This document shows, piece by piece, positions 10,987 to 21,933 of a stretch of DNA of 64,000 bases (position 1 is its first letter; each line of letters opens with the position of its first letter). The notes under the pieces were generated by a model. That model was not told where the DNA came from. It saw only the letters and a list, made by a program, of their open reading frames with translations, and made no database searches. A program made the translations under genes and the position numbers. Source of the stretch: Deltaproteobacteria bacterium (GTDB lineage Bacteria; SAR324; XYD2-FULL-50-16); NCBI GenBank assembly GCA_018657625.1, contig JABHWU010000085.1, positions 1-64,000 on the forward strand. The letters run 5' to 3'.

Positions 10987-11571
10987 ATGAAAATTGGTAT
11001 TTTTGGTGGCAGTTTTAATCCGGCTCATATGGGTCATTTTAAAATCGCCAAATCAATTCTGTCTTCAAATAAAGTCGATAAACTGATAATTGTACCTAAT
11101 TATACAAATCCCTTAAAGTCAAACTTACCGCTTTTACCGGATGATTTAAAATGGAATATACTAAAAGCCACCTTTGCTGAACTAAAAAATAGTACTATCT
11201 GTGATTATGAACGGTTAAAAAGCGCCCCCAGTTATACTGTCCATACTTTACAACACTTAAAATCACAATACCCTCTGGACCAATTTTTCTTAATTTTAGG
11301 AGAAGACACCTTACAATTATTCCCTAAATGGCATAAACCGAATGAAATCCTGAAGTTGGTAAAATTGCTGATAATTCCCAGACCAGGTCAACGATTTATT
11401 CACTCTAAAATAGAAATTGACGACAATTGCATTGAATGGCTTCACTTTAAGATTCCTGACATTTCAGCCAGCCTGATCAGAAAATCATCAATTGAAACCA
11501 TTCAAATAAATAAATTGATGCATCCTTCGACATATTCAGATTGGGAGAATTACATTTTGGAAAAACCTTAA
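10987..11571 (+). CDS. nadD: Nicotinate-nucleotide adenylyltransferase
   Basis: NadD joins nicotinate mononucleotide and ATP to form deamido-NAD in NAD biosynthesis. The 194-residue protein has the nucleotidyltransferase signature GGSFNPAHMGH at residues 7-17, the LILGEDTLQLFPKWH substrate-loop region near 100-117 (homologues have GxDxLxxLxxWH), and ISASLIRKS near the C-terminus, equivalent to the ISSTxIR motif. Length is normal. It stands first in a nadD-rsfS-rlmH set that is conserved in many bacteria, although a mobile repeat sits between it and rsfS here. Confidence 0.95.
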   Translation: MKIGIFGGSFNPAHMGHFKIAKSILSSNKVDKLIIVPNYTNPLKSNLPLLPDDLKWNILKATFAELKNSTICDYERLKSAPSYTVHTLQHLKSQYPLDQFFLILGEDTLQLFPKWHKPNEILKLVKLLIIPRPGQRFIHSKIEIDDNCIEWLHFKIPDISASLIRKSSIETIQINKLMHPSTYSDWENYILEKP

Positions 11572-11680
11572 TTTCCTTTTCAAAAAAAAATGAAAACTCT
11601 AGGATAATGAATAATTAATCATATTAAAGAAATTGAATAACAGCTGATAAGTAAGTATATATTCTCAAATTATACTATTC

Positions 11681-11779
11681 GGTAATTGGGGGACACGTAA
11701 CAACTTGGTATTTAAATCTTTAAGTCTTTACTAAAAAATGTACATGTCCCCAAATTACCTGCTTTTCGTTCAGACACTA
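11681..11779 (+). repeat. Miniature inverted-repeat element, copy 1
   Basis: About 95 bases here match, as reverse complement, the stretch near 40774-40866 with about three differences. Within it GGTAATTGGGGGACA (11681-11695) and TGTCCCCAAATTACC (11745-11759) are near-perfect inverted repeats about 49 bases apart. The right end continues to CAGACACTA (11771-11779). No coding capacity. It lies between nadD and rsfS and looks like a non-autonomous transposable or REP-like element. Confidence 0.8.
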
Positions 11780-11816
11780 ATTAATATTTTTAACCTTTAT
11801 CACAAGCAAAAATTAT

Positions 11817-12173
11817 ATGGATACAGAACAGCTACTTAAAACAATCACCAGTGTCATCGAGGATCTCAAAGGATTGGAGGTATTAAGTATCAATGTTGAA
11901 AACAAGAATGCGTTTGCTGACTATATGGTATTATGTCATGGGACATCATCTGCACATGTCAAAGGGATTTCTGATAAAATTGGACTTACTTTAAAAAAGG
12001 AACATCTATTACCACTTGGTGTCGAAGGTTATAATGAAGGACAATGGGTGCTTATGGACTATGATGCTGTTATTGTTCATATTTTCACGGAAAGTATACG
12101 GGATGCCTATCAACTGGAAGACCTATATAAAACGACAGTCAATCGGGATGAACCGTGCGAAAAATCAGAATAA
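11817..12173 (+). CDS. rsfS: Ribosomal silencing factor RsfS
   Basis: RsfS (YbeB/iojap family) binds ribosomal protein uL14 and prevents subunit joining when nutrients are low. The 118-residue protein shows the family core: DLKGLEVLSINVENKNAFADYMVLCHGTS split across residues 17-45 and GQWVLMDYDAVIVHIF with YQLEDLY at the C-terminal end. Length is typical. Its 3' end overlaps the rlmH start by 19 bases, so translation of the two is probably coupled. Confidence 0.95.
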   Translation: MDTEQLLKTITSVIEDLKGLEVLSINVENKNAFADYMVLCHGTSSAHVKGISDKIGLTLKKEHLLPLGVEGYNEGQWVLMDYDAVIVHIFTESIRDAYQLEDLYKTTVNRDEPCEKSE

Positions 12174-12625
12174 TCTGTATTGGAAAAACACAAGAAAAGT
12201 TTATTAAAAGTGGATTAGATCTATATGATAAAAAAGTAAAACGCTATTGCAATCTGGAATGGATAATCATTAAAGCAGCTAACTACACCTCCGGGAATAT
12301 TCAGCAATGGCAGGAACATGAAGCAGAAAAAATCGGTAAACTGATTCAATCCAGAAACATGACAATATTCTGTGATGAGAGCGGACACCAAATGTCTTCT
12401 ATTAACATGGCTGATAAATTTACAAACTGGGCTAATAAAGGTTATTCTGGGTTTGACTTTTTTATCGGGGGGGCTTTCGGTTTCTCAGAAGAAATTAAAA
12501 AGAAAGCCAATTATTTATTGAGCCTTTCCCCGATGACACTAACCCATCAAATGATCAGATTACTTCTGGTCGAGCAAATCTATCGTTCCTTTACTATTAT
12601 TCGTAAAGAGAAATATCATCATTAA
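12155..12625 (+). CDS. rlmH: 23S rRNA pseudouridine-1915 N3-methyltransferase RlmH
   Basis: RlmH is the small SPOUT methyltransferase that methylates pseudouridine 1915 in helix 69 of 23S rRNA. The 156-residue product contains the knot motifs FFIGGAFGF (about residues 102-110) and LSLSPMTLTHQMIRLLLVEQ (about 121-140), and ends in YRSFTIIRKEKYHH, all hallmark features. The start is GTG at 12155, giving MRKIRIICIGK, and overlaps the end of rsfS, as in many genomes. Secure call. Confidence 0.96.
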   Translation: MRKIRIICIGKTQEKFIKSGLDLYDKKVKRYCNLEWIIIKAANYTSGNIQQWQEHEAEKIGKLIQSRNMTIFCDESGHQMSSINMADKFTNWANKGYSGFDFFIGGAFGFSEEIKKKANYLLSLSPMTLTHQMIRLLLVEQIYRSFTIIRKEKYHH

Positions 12626-12738
12626 TTAAAATTAGATAAATCAAATGAATATTTTTTTAATTGTTAACCGGACGGATTCTCTGCAGAACGAAACAGAAAA
12701 AATCTAAGGATTATGTTTCCCCTCCAATAACAAATAAT

Positions 12739-13122
12739 TTAACTTTTTAACAATTCAGCATGATTTACTGTACTGTTGACAAATGATAACAACATTTCCA
12801 GGGTAAATTTACTTTCTCCTGCTTCATTTTTAGGCAGTAAAGGCACACAATGCTTTTCAAAAACATAATTTCTGGCTTTCAGTCGTCCCGCTTCAAAAAA
12901 ATAATATTCCACTTCAGTGGCAGAGATTTTTTTTTGTTTGGCTTCATCTTCAAAAAAAAATTTAAAGTCCTCAGGGGTTTTCATCGGTTTAGTCCATTTT
13001 TTTTCAATTGCGGTCGAAATAATTAGTGTCGTTGTCAATTTTCCCGCCAGAGTGATGAATTCATCCCAATGATCCTGTAACCAAGTTTCAGGAACATATT
13101 TTTTAATTTGATCTGCTATCAT
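12739..13122 (-). CDS. Hypothetical protein downstream of prfB
   Basis: A 127-residue soluble protein I do not recognise. It is acidic/basic mixed, with no signal peptide or membrane segment; the middle contains FKFFFEDEAKQKKISATEVEYYFFEAGRLKARNY, split here as two adjacent helical stretches. It begins 14 bases after the prfB stop in the same direction, so co-transcription is likely. Codon use looks like that of its neighbours. Its reality rests on position and on the absence of a competing frame. Confidence 0.6.
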   Translation of the reverse strand: MIADQIKKYVPETWLQDHWDEFITLAGKLTTTLIISTAIEKKWTKPMKTPEDFKFFFEDEAKQKKISATEVEYYFFEAGRLKARNYVFEKHCVPLLPKNEAGESKFTLEMLLSFVNSTVNHAELLKS

Positions 13123-13136
13123 AGTTATTATTTTTT

Positions 13137-14265
13137 TTATTTTTTATTCATTGAGGTCTGATCAGAAATTTCTTGACTCAAAATAGCCTTAATAAATCCA
13201 TCTAAATCACCATCCATAACAGCATTTACGTTGGACGTTTCTAAATTAGTTCGGTGATCTTTAACCAACTGATAAGGATGCATCACGTAACTTCTGACCT
13301 GACTCCCCCAGGCAATATCTTTTTTCTGACTATTCGCTTCATCCATATCTGCTTTTCGTCTTTTCTCTTCATGCCGAAATAATGCAGCTTTCAATACTTT
13401 CAAGGCAATAGCTTTGTTTTTATGCTGGGATCTTTCATTTTGACATTGTACAACAATGCCGGTTGGATTATGCGTAATCCGAATTGCTGAATCAGTTGTA
13501 TTCACATGTTGCCCACCAGCTCCACTAGCTCTGAAGGTATCAATTCTCAAATCACTTTCATTAATCACTATATCAATATCATTTTCAATATCCGGATAAA
13601 CAAAAACTGATGCAAATGAAGTATGCCTACGTTTGTTGGAATCAAAGGGTGAAATTCTAACCAGACGATGAACGCCAACTTCAGCTTTTAATTTCCCATA
13701 AGTATATTCACCTTCTATACTCATCGTCATGGATTTTATACCCGCTTCATCACCGGCTTGAAAATCCAATACAGACACTTTGTATTTATAACTCTCGGCC
13801 CACCTTTTGTACATCCTATATAACATTTCTGCCCAATCCATGGATTCAGTACCGCCTGCACCCGAATTAATCGTCAGTATGGCGTTGTTTTTGTCCTGCG
13901 GGCCCCCTAATAATCTATCAAGTTCCAATGATTGAATATTAACGTCATTGCAACTTAATAAGTCTACCACTTCCTTTTTGAGATCCTTATCATCCTCCAC
14001 CTCTAACAATTCAATAGCTGATTCGGTATCATTCTGATGGCTTAAAATGGTTTCCCATTTTTCCAGCAGTGATTTGATCTCGGCAATTCGTTTTAACACA
14101 ACTGTTCGATGATCATTATTTTCCTGCCAGAAACTGTCCTGTGCGGATTGAAATTCCAATTGATCTAATTCGTTTTTATTCTTCTCTAATTCAAAGATAC
14201 CCCCTTAAAGCTTCAATCCTTTCTTCCAGTTCTTTGGCTTTACTCTTCATCTCTTCTGTAGTCAT
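13137..14265 (-). CDS. prfB: Peptide chain release factor 2 (programmed +1 frameshift)
   Basis: RF2 recognises UGA and UAA stops and releases the finished peptide. The main frame carries the SPF tripeptide (VRISPFDSNKRRH) and the catalytic GGQ loop (SGAGGQHVNTTDSA). The true start is the ATG at 14265 in another frame: 24 codons ending LRGYL reach an in-frame TGA at 14191-14193. The sequence AGGGGG-TAT-CTT-TGA there is the classic RF2 autoregulatory site, with an internal Shine-Dalgarno three bases before the CTT slip codon. Slipping +1 on CTT continues as ELEKNKNELDQLEF..., giving 375 residues. Low RF2 favours slippage, so the gene controls itself. It is not a broken gene. Confidence 0.96.
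14188..14205 (-). promoter_or_regulatory. RF2 programmed frameshift site
   Basis: Minus-strand AGGGGGTATCTTTGA: Shine-Dalgarno-like AGGGGG, the slippery CTT codon and the TGA stop at the conserved spacing. The same arrangement is known from E. coli prfB. Confidence 0.95.
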
Positions 14266-15053
14266 ACGATTACCTTTCCAATACTATATAACGGTCTACA
14301 TTCTTATTGACTGTAATGGTGTTAATTACTCTGATTCATGGTAAATATCAACTCAAACAGTGGTTTAATCTATACAATCCCATTTCACTCGGTTGGTTCA
14401 GTAAAATCTGTAGTTTTCAACTATTTTTTTTAACCAAAATCTTAAATTCACATTTATTTAATAAATGGTATATTTTTTATTTTAAATCACACTTAATAAC
14501 ATGATATTAGACAATAAACGAGTTAATTTATCAGAATAACTGTGGGAATAACAGTCTTTTTCAGGTAACTAGGTCTAACTTAAGACTTTTTTAGATAAGA
14601 AATAGCTTCAAAGTTAACTAACATAAATGATTTTTAACGGTATGCATTAAAAAATCAATAATCTATTGTAGAACTTAATAAAAAATATTAAAGTTTTTCC
14701 GTATTTCAAATATTGTTGTTAATTTAACTGTCGAGGTTTTCAAAATTTCTTATTTAGTACAATATGGAGGCAATCTAACCAGAGAAAGATCAGCTAACAC
14801 TATCTAAAGACCTTTAAACAGATTTGATTGTTCTTATAATCATAGGCTCTGTTTTAAGACAAAGAACCGGAGTAGAGAAGAATTAAACTTAAAATGGGTT
14901 ATAAATTAGTCCTTTTAAAACGAATCCTGTTAAGATTTTGTTACCTGGAGTGGAATTAGGTTTTTTTTGTATAATTTTGAGTCGGTGTGAGAATTTGATC
15001 ATATCATTAATTTTATGGAGTGCTTTTATCTTTCAATTTGCAAAAGTTAAATC
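14266..15053. other. 788-base gap between prfB and nqrA
   Basis: No gene supported. Very AT-rich, with small open frames that show no family features. It must contain the prfB promoter (minus) and the nqr operon promoter (plus); a TATAAT lies near 14970 but has no good -35 partner. A short GTCT-N6-AGAC hairpin with a T run at about 14573-14592 may be a weak terminator-like structure. Confidence 0.3.
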
Positions 15054-16397
15054 ATGATTACAATTAAAAAAGGATTAGATCTTCCAATTAAGGGTAGTCC
15101 TAAACAAATTATATCCGAGGAAAAAACTGTTAAAACAGTTGCTTTACTGGGGTCTGATTACAACGGAATGAAACCAACCATGCTTGTTGCGGTTGGAGAT
15201 ACTGTTAAATTAGGACAGAAACTTTTTTTGGATAAGAAAAATCCAGGTGTTGTATTTACATCACCCGGTTCCGGAAAGGTTATCGAAATAAACAGAGGTG
15301 AAAGACGTGTTTTTTTATCACTTGTTGTTAAACTGGATGGAAATGCTGAAGAGACTTACCAGTCTTGGCCGGTAAATGAACTCAATCAAATCGATCGAAA
15401 TAAAGTCCAGGAAGTTCTGATAGAATCAGGTGTTTGGACGTCAATTAAGACTAGACCATTTAGTAAATCACCGGTTCCGGATTCTACTCCCCATTCGATC
15501 TTTATCAATGCCATGGACACTAATCCATTAGCTGCTGATCCTTCAATCCTTATCAAGGAAAAAAATGATTTGTTCATCGCCGGAATTGATGTTTTATCCA
15601 GGTTAACAGACGGTAAGCTTTATTGTTGTACAGCACCTGATATAAATATAAAAAACCTGGAAAAGACAAAAGCGGAACAACAACAATTCAAAGGGTCTCA
15701 CCCTGCTGGATTACCTGGTACGCATATTCATTTTCTGGATCCGGTTCATATTGAAAAAACTGTTTGGACGATTAATTATCAGGATGTTATTGCAATTGGA
15801 CACCTGTTCACTTCTGGTAAAATTTTAGTAGATAGAGTAATTTCAATTGCCGGACCGGAAGCTAACAACCCAAGATTAATCAAAACCAGAATCGGTGCTA
15901 ATGTGGATGAACTGATTCAAGGGGAAGCTTCAGATAAGAAGAACCGCGTTGTATCAGGTTCTTTGTTTAGCGGTCATAACGCTGATCAAGCTTTAGGTTA
16001 TTTAGGCCGGTTTCATCATCAATTATGTATTTTGGAAGAAGGCTACAAACGAGAATTATTAGGATGGATGGGTCCTGGTCTGAATCAATTCTCAGTTAAA
16101 AACGTTTTTCTATCTGCTTTGAATCCTAAAAAGAAATTCTCTTTCACAACATCAACAGGCGGTAATAAAAGGGCAATGGTTCCAATCGGAATGTACGAAA
16201 AAGTAATGCCTTTGGATATTATCCCAACTTTCCTGTTAAGATCTTTAATTGTTGAAGATACTGATCAGGCTCAAGATTTGGGTTGTTTGGAATTGGAGGA
16301 AGAAGATCTTGGACTATGTACATTTGTTTGTCCGGGAAAATATGACTATGGAACTATTTTACGTAATAATCTGATTATAATTGAAAGAGAAGGGTAA
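15054..16397 (+). CDS. nqrA: Na+-translocating NADH:quinone reductase subunit A
   Basis: NqrA is a peripheral cytoplasmic subunit of the six-subunit Na+-NQR complex that couples NADH oxidation by ubiquinone to Na+ export. The 447-residue protein begins [14 protein letters not shown], the characteristic start of the family, followed by the biotinyl-like region ([15 protein letters not shown]) and the SLBB-type C-terminal half. Length is standard. It opens the nqrABCDEF-apbE-nqrM operon and its stop abuts the nqrB start. No clear Shine-Dalgarno precedes the ATG at 15054. Confidence 0.96.
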   Translation: MITIKKGLDLPIKGSPKQIISEEKTVKTVALLGSDYNGMKPTMLVAVGDTVKLGQKLFLDKKNPGVVFTSPGSGKVIEINRGERRVFLSLVVKLDGNAEETYQSWPVNELNQIDRNKVQEVLIESGVWTSIKTRPFSKSPVPDSTPHSIFINAMDTNPLAADPSILIKEKNDLFIAGIDVLSRLTDGKLYCCTAPDINIKNLEKTKAEQQQFKGSHPAGLPGTHIHFLDPVHIEKTVWTINYQDVIAIGHLFTSGKILVDRVISIAGPEANNPRLIKTRIGANVDELIQGEASDKKNRVVSGSLFSGHNADQALGYLGRFHHQLCILEEGYKRELLGWMGPGLNQFSVKNVFLSALNPKKKFSFTTSTGGNKRAMVPIGMYEKVMPLDIIPTFLLRSLIVEDTDQAQDLGCLELEEEDLGLCTFVCPGKYDYGTILRNNLIIIEREG

Positions 16398-17606
16398 ATG
16401 AAATTTTTAAGAGATTTCTTTGATCGTCATGAGCACCATTTCTTGAGAAATGGTAAGCTTGAAAAATTTTACCCGGTGTATGAAATGTTTGACACATTTT
16501 TATATACACCCGGTCAAGTGACGAAAACAGCCTCCCATGTTAGGGATGGCATGGACTTAAAGCGAATGATGTCTATGGTAATCGTTGGTTTACTGCCTTG
16601 TATATTGATGGCGATGTATAATACAGGCTTGCAAGCGAATATGACGATGAGCAGTATGGGGCTTTCTTCAGCGACTACCTGGCAAGCAGGGTTGTTAGAC
16701 ATTTTAGATGTTGGTTATTCACCAGATAGTATCTTTTCAAATATTATACATGGGGCCGTTTATTTCTTCCCGTTACTAATCATTAGTTACACTGTCGGTG
16801 GTATCTGGGAAACGATTTTTTCAGTTGTTAGAGGGCATGAAATTAACGAAGGATTTCTGGTCACAGGAATGCTATACCCCTTAATTCTACCGCCAATGAT
16901 TCCCCTTTGGCAGGCAGCCTTGGGTATCTCTTTTGGTGTTGTCATTGGCAAAGAAATATTTGGTGGTGTCGGTAAAAACTTTTTAAATCCAGCTTTAACT
17001 GCTCGCGCTTTCTTATTTTTTGCTTATCCGGGACAAATTTCAGGTGATGCTGTCTGGACTGGAGTCGACGGGTTTAGTGGAGCAACACCTCTAAGCACTG
17101 CAGCAGTTGGTGGTATAGAAGCTTTAGAAAAATCAGTCAGCTGGTTTGACGCTTTTGTGGGAGTTATCCCCGGTTCTTTAGGTGAAACATCAGCTTTAGC
17201 CTGTTTATTCGGAGCCCTGGTTCTGATTATAACCGGTGTTGCCTCCTGGCGCATCATACTAAGTGTCATTCTCGGTGCAGTGTTTCTCAGTGGACTATTT
17301 AATTTTATAGGTAGTGATACCAACTATATGTTTTCAATCACCCCTATGTGGCATCTAGTACTGGGTGGCTTGGCATTTGGAGCCGTCTTTATGGCAACTG
17401 ATCCTGTATCTGGGTCAATGACCGCAACAGGACAATGGATTTATGGACTCCTCATCGGAACAATGGTTATCCTGGTTAGAGTGGTGAACCCTGCTTTTCC
17501 AGAAGGAATGATGTTAGCGATCCTATTTGGAAACCTATGCGCACCGGTGATTGATTATTATGTTGTCAAAGCGAATATTAATCGAAGGAGGAAACGCAAT
17601 GTCTAA
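16398..17606 (+). CDS. nqrB: Na+-translocating NADH:quinone reductase subunit B
   Basis: NqrB is the main polytopic membrane subunit, holding covalent FMN and riboflavin and forming part of the Na+ path. The 402-residue protein has about ten membrane helices and the flavinylation motif DGFSGATPLS, in which Thr230 would be esterified by FMN (Thr236 in Vibrio cholerae). GVGKNFLNPALTARAFLFFAY, given here as the quinone-site region, and ATDPVSGSMTATGQWIYG are also conserved. It starts directly after the nqrA stop and overlaps nqrC by eight bases. Confidence 0.97.
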   Translation: MKFLRDFFDRHEHHFLRNGKLEKFYPVYEMFDTFLYTPGQVTKTASHVRDGMDLKRMMSMVIVGLLPCILMAMYNTGLQANMTMSSMGLSSATTWQAGLLDILDVGYSPDSIFSNIIHGAVYFFPLLIISYTVGGIWETIFSVVRGHEINEGFLVTGMLYPLILPPMIPLWQAALGISFGVVIGKEIFGGVGKNFLNPALTARAFLFFAYPGQISGDAVWTGVDGFSGATPLSTAAVGGIEALEKSVSWFDAFVGVIPGSLGETSALACLFGALVLIITGVASWRIILSVILGAVFLSGLFNFIGSDTNYMFSITPMWHLVLGGLAFGAVFMATDPVSGSMTATGQWIYGLLIGTMVILVRVVNPAFPEGMMLAILFGNLCAPVIDYYVVKANINRRRKRNV

Positions 17607-18378
17607 TGATTCGATTACAAAAACGCTATTAGTAGCAGCTTTACTCTGTATTGTCTGCTCAATCTTAGTTTCCTCAGCTGCTGTGGGATTAAAACCGATA
17701 CAGGAATTCAATAAACAGTTGGATACTAAGAAAAATATTTTAATGGCAGCAGGATTACTGGAAGCTGATACTGATATCGAAACAGCCTTCAAAAAGATCA
17801 ATATTAAGACGGTTGATATTAAAACCGGTGAATTCGTTACTGGTGAACAATTTAATAATTTTGACCAGAAAAAAGCGGCCAAAGATCCAAATTTAAGTAT
17901 CTTAATCCCTGGCGAACTGGATCTGGGAAAAATCAAGCGTCGATCTAAGTATGCTTCTGTATATTTAGTTAAATCCGGACAGGAAATAGAGACGATTATT
18001 CTTCCGATCCACGGAAAAGGTTTATGGTCAACCATGTATGCCTTTTTAGCACTGGAAGGTAATACTAATGTCGTTAAAGGTCTTTCATTTTACGATCATG
18101 GCGAAACACCTGGTTTAGGTGGCGAAGTCGATAATCCGTTCTGGAAAAAACAGTGGATTGGGAAAAAAATATTTAGTCCGGATTGGAGCCTGGCAATTAA
18201 CATTTTGAAAGGCAAGGTAAATCCTGCAAAGGCAGAAGCGATTCATCAAATTGATGGGCTTTCAGGTGCTACCCTGACCACAGTGGGTGTCAATGACCTT
18301 ATTAAATACTGGCTGGGTGAAAACGGATTTAACCCTTTATTAAAAAAACTTAGGAAACAAGGAGAGGAAAATGGCTAA
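17599..18378 (+). CDS. nqrC: Na+-translocating NADH:quinone reductase subunit C
   Basis: NqrC carries a covalent FMN on the periplasmic side. One N-terminal membrane helix (about residues 8-30) precedes a soluble domain with [10 protein letters not shown], where Thr225 is the attachment residue, at the same number as in V. cholerae. The ATG at 17599 is chosen because a strong GGAGGAAAC site precedes it; the frame is open further upstream inside nqrB but that would add residues before the membrane anchor. 259 residues, normal. It overlaps nqrB by eight bases and nqrD by eight. Confidence 0.97.
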   Translation: MSNDSITKTLLVAALLCIVCSILVSSAAVGLKPIQEFNKQLDTKKNILMAAGLLEADTDIETAFKKINIKTVDIKTGEFVTGEQFNNFDQKKAAKDPNLSILIPGELDLGKIKRRSKYASVYLVKSGQEIETIILPIHGKGLWSTMYAFLALEGNTNVVKGLSFYDHGETPGLGGEVDNPFWKKQWIGKKIFSPDWSLAINILKGKVNPAKAEAIHQIDGLSGATLTTVGVNDLIKYWLGENGFNPLLKKLRKQGEENG

Positions 18379-18991
18379 AGCTCGGGAAGTATTATTCGAT
18401 CCGATTTTTAAAAACAATCCGATTGCTCTCCAGGTACTAGGGGTTTGCTCAGCCTTGGCTGTTACCAGCAAACTAGAAACTGTTATTGTAATGTCAATCG
18501 CGTTAACCTTTGTGACAACATTTGCCAACGGTGCGGTCAGTTTAATCAGGAATCACATTCCTAATGCTATCCGAATTATTGTACAAATGACTATCATTGC
18601 CTCATTGGTAATTATCGTAGACCAGGTTTTAAAAGCCTATGCCTTCCAGATTAGTAAGCAATTATCCGTGTTTGTAGGATTGATTATTACCAATTGTATT
18701 GTTATGGGACGAACAGAAGCCTACGCTATGAAAAATGGTGTTTTTTCAAGTATGCTGGATGGAATAGGTAATGGCCTGGGATACAGTTTCATTCTCATCA
18801 CTGTTGGTGTCATCAGAGAACTGTTAGGATCTGGAAAATTACTTGGTTACAATATTTTCCATGTTGCAACAGAAGGTGGGTGGTACATCCCGAATGGATT
18901 AATGCTTTTAGCGCCCAGTGCTTTCTTTATCATCGGATTAATTATCTGGGCATTGAGAACCTGGAAAACTGACCAAGTAGAAGAGGATTAA
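18371..18991 (+). CDS. nqrD: Na+-translocating NADH:quinone reductase subunit D
   Basis: NqrD is one of two related six-helix membrane subunits (with NqrE) that hold the intramembrane 2Fe-2S centre. The 206-residue protein begins [20 protein letters not shown], typical of the family, and contains [20 protein letters not shown], in which the Cys is a cofactor ligand. It overlaps nqrC and ends one base before nqrE, with GGAGAGGAAA as its ribosome binding site. Confidence 0.97.
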   Translation: MAKAREVLFDPIFKNNPIALQVLGVCSALAVTSKLETVIVMSIALTFVTTFANGAVSLIRNHIPNAIRIIVQMTIIASLVIIVDQVLKAYAFQISKQLSVFVGLIITNCIVMGRTEAYAMKNGVFSSMLDGIGNGLGYSFILITVGVIRELLGSGKLLGYNIFHVATEGGWYIPNGLMLLAPSAFFIIGLIIWALRTWKTDQVEED

Positions 18992-18992
18992 T

Positions 18993-19604
18993 ATGTTAGA
19001 ATTATATTTAAGTCTATTTGTCAAATCGATTTTTATCGAAAATCTGGCCTTGGCCTTTTTTCTGGGAATGTGTACTTTTCTGGCTGTTTCTAAAAAGGTA
19101 GATACTGCCTTGGGATTGGGAATTGCTGTGATAGTGGTTCAAACGATTACTGTACCAACAAATCATCTCATTTATCAGTATATTCTTAAGGAAGGTGCAT
19201 TAAGTTGGGCAAATCTGCCAGATGTCAATCTCAGCTTCCTGGGATTAATCAGTTATATTGGTGTCATTGCCGCAATGGTGCAAATTCTGGAAATGGTACT
19301 CGATAAATATTTCCCCCCTCTGTATAATGCCTTAGGGGTTTTTCTACCACTGATTACAGTGAACTGCGCTATTTTAGCAGGGTCACTATTCATGGTGGAA
19401 AAAGACTACTCCTTCGGCGAGAGCATCGTTTATGGATTAGGTGGTGGAACTGGATGGGCACTAGCGATTGTCTTGTTGGCCGGAATTAGAGAAAAGATGA
19501 AGTACAGTGACGTACCCGCCGGGTTAAAAGGGCTGGGAATTACTTTTATAGTTGTGGGACTGATGTCCATGGGTTTTATGGCGTTTGGCGGTATCCAGCT
19601 GTAA
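18993..19604 (+). CDS. nqrE: Na+-translocating NADH:quinone reductase subunit E
   Basis: The partner of NqrD in the membrane: six helices in inverted topology. The 203-residue protein shows the family hallmarks [20 protein letters not shown] and [17 protein letters not shown], whose Cys residues bind the central iron-sulfur centre. AAGAGGATT provides the ribosome binding site. Translation probably follows nqrD without interruption. Confidence 0.97.
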   Translation: MLELYLSLFVKSIFIENLALAFFLGMCTFLAVSKKVDTALGLGIAVIVVQTITVPTNHLIYQYILKEGALSWANLPDVNLSFLGLISYIGVIAAMVQILEMVLDKYFPPLYNALGVFLPLITVNCAILAGSLFMVEKDYSFGESIVYGLGGGTGWALAIVLLAGIREKMKYSDVPAGLKGLGITFIVVGLMSMGFMAFGGIQL

Positions 19605-19662
19605 CCTAAATTCAAAAAACGACTTTAACAAATATAAAATTTTAATGAGTAAAGGATAAGTA

Positions 19663-20892
19663 ATGGTTGAAATTTATTTAGGTGTGGTCATGTTCACAGC
19701 TATCGTTTTGAGTTTGGTCATTATCATATTGTTTGCAAAATCAATGTTGGTAGCCAGCGGTGATATCAAAATAGATATTAACGATGACCCGGAAAACGCT
19801 CTTGTTACAGCAGCTGGGGGTAAGCTTTTGAACACATTAGCTACCCAAAAAATATTTTTACCGTCTGCCTGTGGTGGTGGTGGAACCTGTGGACAATGTA
19901 AAGTGAAGGTATCGGAAGGTGGTGGAGATTTGCTACCCACTGAAACTTCATTTATTAATAAGAAGGCAGCGGCGACAGGGGAGCGATTAGCTTGTCAGGT
20001 TGCTGTCAAAAGAGACTTAAACATCGAAGTTCCAGCTGAAGTGTTTTCAGTTAAGAAATGGGAATGTGTTGTTGAATCAAATCATAATGTTGCTACTTTT
20101 ATCAAAGATCTAACATTGAAGTTGCCAGAAGGTGAAGATGTGGATTTTCGAGCTGGTGGTTATATTCAGATTGAGTGCCCTTCTCATCAACTTAAGTATA
20201 CTGATTTTGATATTGAAGAAGAGTATCAAGAAGATTGGCATAAATACAATATTTTCAAGTATGAATCAATCGTTAAAGAGGCGGCAGAAAGAGCCTATTC
20301 AATGGCCAGTTACCCTGCCGAAAAGGGATTAATAAAACTGAATGTGAGAATTGCAACACCGCCTCCAAACGCACCTCCATCAATTCCACCGGGAGTTATG
20401 TCATCTTATATCTTTAATTTAAAGCCAGGTGACAAAGTAACCATTTCCGGTCCATATGGAGAATTTTTCGCCAGAAAGACCGATAATGAAATGGTATTTA
20501 TCGGTGGTGGTGCCGGAATGGCTCCAATGAGGTCCCATATTTTTGATCAGCTAAAAACTTTAAAATCTAAACGTAAAATGACCTTCTGGTACGGAGCTCG
20601 TAGCAAGCGGGAAATGTTTTATGAAGAGGAATTTGATAAACTTCAGGCAGATAACGACAACTTTAAGTGGAATGTTGCGTTATCAGATCCGTTACCTGAA
20701 GATAATTGGGCCGGCCCGGTTGGATTTATCCACCAAGTTTTACACGATTTGTACCTTAGAGATCATCCAGCTCCTGAAGACTGTGAATATTATATGTGTG
20801 GTCCTCCGATGATGAATCGAGCTGTCATTCACATGCTACATGAATTGGGTGTAGAAGATGAGAACATCATGTTGGATGATTTTGGTGGTTAA
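19663..20892 (+). CDS. nqrF: Na+-translocating NADH:quinone reductase subunit F
   Basis: NqrF is the NADH-oxidising entry subunit. An N-terminal membrane helix (about residues 5-26) precedes a plant-type 2Fe-2S domain with Cys70, Cys76, Cys79 and Cys111 ([12 protein letters not shown] and GERLACQV), the same numbering as V. cholerae. The FAD domain shows RAYSMASYP and the NADH domain [14 protein letters not shown] and YMCGPPMM. The protein ends MLDDFGG, the usual C-terminus. 409 residues, intact. The next gene, apbE, begins inside or at its 3' end. Confidence 0.98.
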   Translation: MVEIYLGVVMFTAIVLSLVIIILFAKSMLVASGDIKIDINDDPENALVTAAGGKLLNTLATQKIFLPSACGGGGTCGQCKVKVSEGGGDLLPTETSFINKKAAATGERLACQVAVKRDLNIEVPAEVFSVKKWECVVESNHNVATFIKDLTLKLPEGEDVDFRAGGYIQIECPSHQLKYTDFDIEEEYQEDWHKYNIFKYESIVKEAAERAYSMASYPAEKGLIKLNVRIATPPPNAPPSIPPGVMSSYIFNLKPGDKVTISGPYGEFFARKTDNEMVFIGGGAGMAPMRSHIFDQLKTLKSKRKMTFWYGARSKREMFYEEEFDKLQADNDNFKWNVALSDPLPEDNWAGPVGFIHQVLHDLYLRDHPAPEDCEYYMCGPPMMNRAVIHMLHELGVEDENIMLDDFGG

Positions 20893-21925
20893 GTTCAAAA
20901 GTATTATTTTCGATTTATTGTTGATTACCATTTTAATTTGTTTTTTAAACGGATGTTTCAAACAAACACCTGAAAAGCAAATTTCATTCAATGGCAGAAC
21001 AATGGGTACAACTTATTCCATCAAGTTGTACCCTGCAAACTCAGAAATTAACACAGAACAGCTGCAGGAAAAAATCACCCAGGTACTCTCTCAGGTAGAT
21101 CGTACCATGTCTACATACAAAAATAAGTCCGATATTTCGCAGTTTAATCAACTAAAAAGTACACAATGGATTAACTTTCCGGCAGAATTGGTCAATGTTA
21201 TCAGCGAAGCACAACGCATAGCCAAATTGACCAAAGGTTCTCTGGATATTACTGTGGGTGCCTTAGTTGATTTGTGGGGATTTGGTAAAATCACACAAAC
21301 AGAAGCAATTCCTGATTCCAGAGATATTGAAAAATTATTGCAAATCGTTGGTTTTGAAAACATTGACATTCACCCGACCAGGAATCAAATTAAAAAAAGA
21401 CATCCGGATATTTCAATTGATTTATCTGCCATTGCGAAAGGATACGGCGTCGATAAAGTTTCAGAATTACTGGAAAAAGAAGGGATTCACGACTTTTTGG
21501 TCGAAATCGGTGGTGAAATCAGCGTCATGGGTTTGAAAAACAATACCGCCCCCTGGATATTAGCTGTTGAAAAGCCATCAACTAAAATGAGATCGATTCA
21601 TCAAAAACTGACCTTAACGAATCAAAGCATGGCAACGTCCGGTAATTACAGGAATTACTTCGAAAAAGCTGGTAAACGCTATTCCCACATAATCAACCCC
21701 AAAACAGGAAGACCCATTAACCATTCCACTGCTTCTGTCAGTGTCGTTCACTCTTCCTGTATGACTGCAGATGCGTGGGCAACCGGATTATTAGCCATGG
21801 GATATGAAAAAGGATATCAATTGGCTGAACAAAAAAAATTGGCCGTATATTTTATTTATCGCAAAGGTGATCAGTTTATTAATTTAGCCACCACAGCTTT
21901 CAAACAATATCTGAACAAGAAATAG
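20876..21925 (+). CDS. apbE: FAD:protein FMN transferase ApbE
   Basis: ApbE transfers FMN from FAD to threonines of NqrB and NqrC, so it matures the complex encoded just upstream. It is a periplasmic lipoprotein: the signal segment ends in the lipobox LNGC. Family motifs are [22 protein letters not shown], the [12 protein letters not shown] loop, GGEISVMG and the C-terminal [12 protein letters not shown]. The start is uncertain: ATG at 20876, GTG at 20885 and an ATG further up at 20858 are all in frame and overlap the end of nqrF. I use 20876 (349 residues). Position within the nqr operon matches Vibrio and many other genomes. Confidence 0.93.
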   Translation: MILVVKFKSIIFDLLLITILICFLNGCFKQTPEKQISFNGRTMGTTYSIKLYPANSEINTEQLQEKITQVLSQVDRTMSTYKNKSDISQFNQLKSTQWINFPAELVNVISEAQRIAKLTKGSLDITVGALVDLWGFGKITQTEAIPDSRDIEKLLQIVGFENIDIHPTRNQIKKRHPDISIDLSAIAKGYGVDKVSELLEKEGIHDFLVEIGGEISVMGLKNNTAPWILAVEKPSTKMRSIHQKLTLTNQSMATSGNYRNYFEKAGKRYSHIINPKTGRPINHSTASVSVVHSSCMTADAWATGLLAMGYEKGYQLAEQKKLAVYFIYRKGDQFINLATTAFKQYLNKK

Positions 21926-21933
21926 GATAGCAA

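Noticed and set aside
13137..14159. prfB as an N-terminally truncated gene
   Set aside because: The missing part is in another frame ahead of a canonical frameshift site.
14307..14504. Small frame in the prfB-nqrA gap
   Set aside because: No ribosome binding site, composition follows AT-rich background, no family features.
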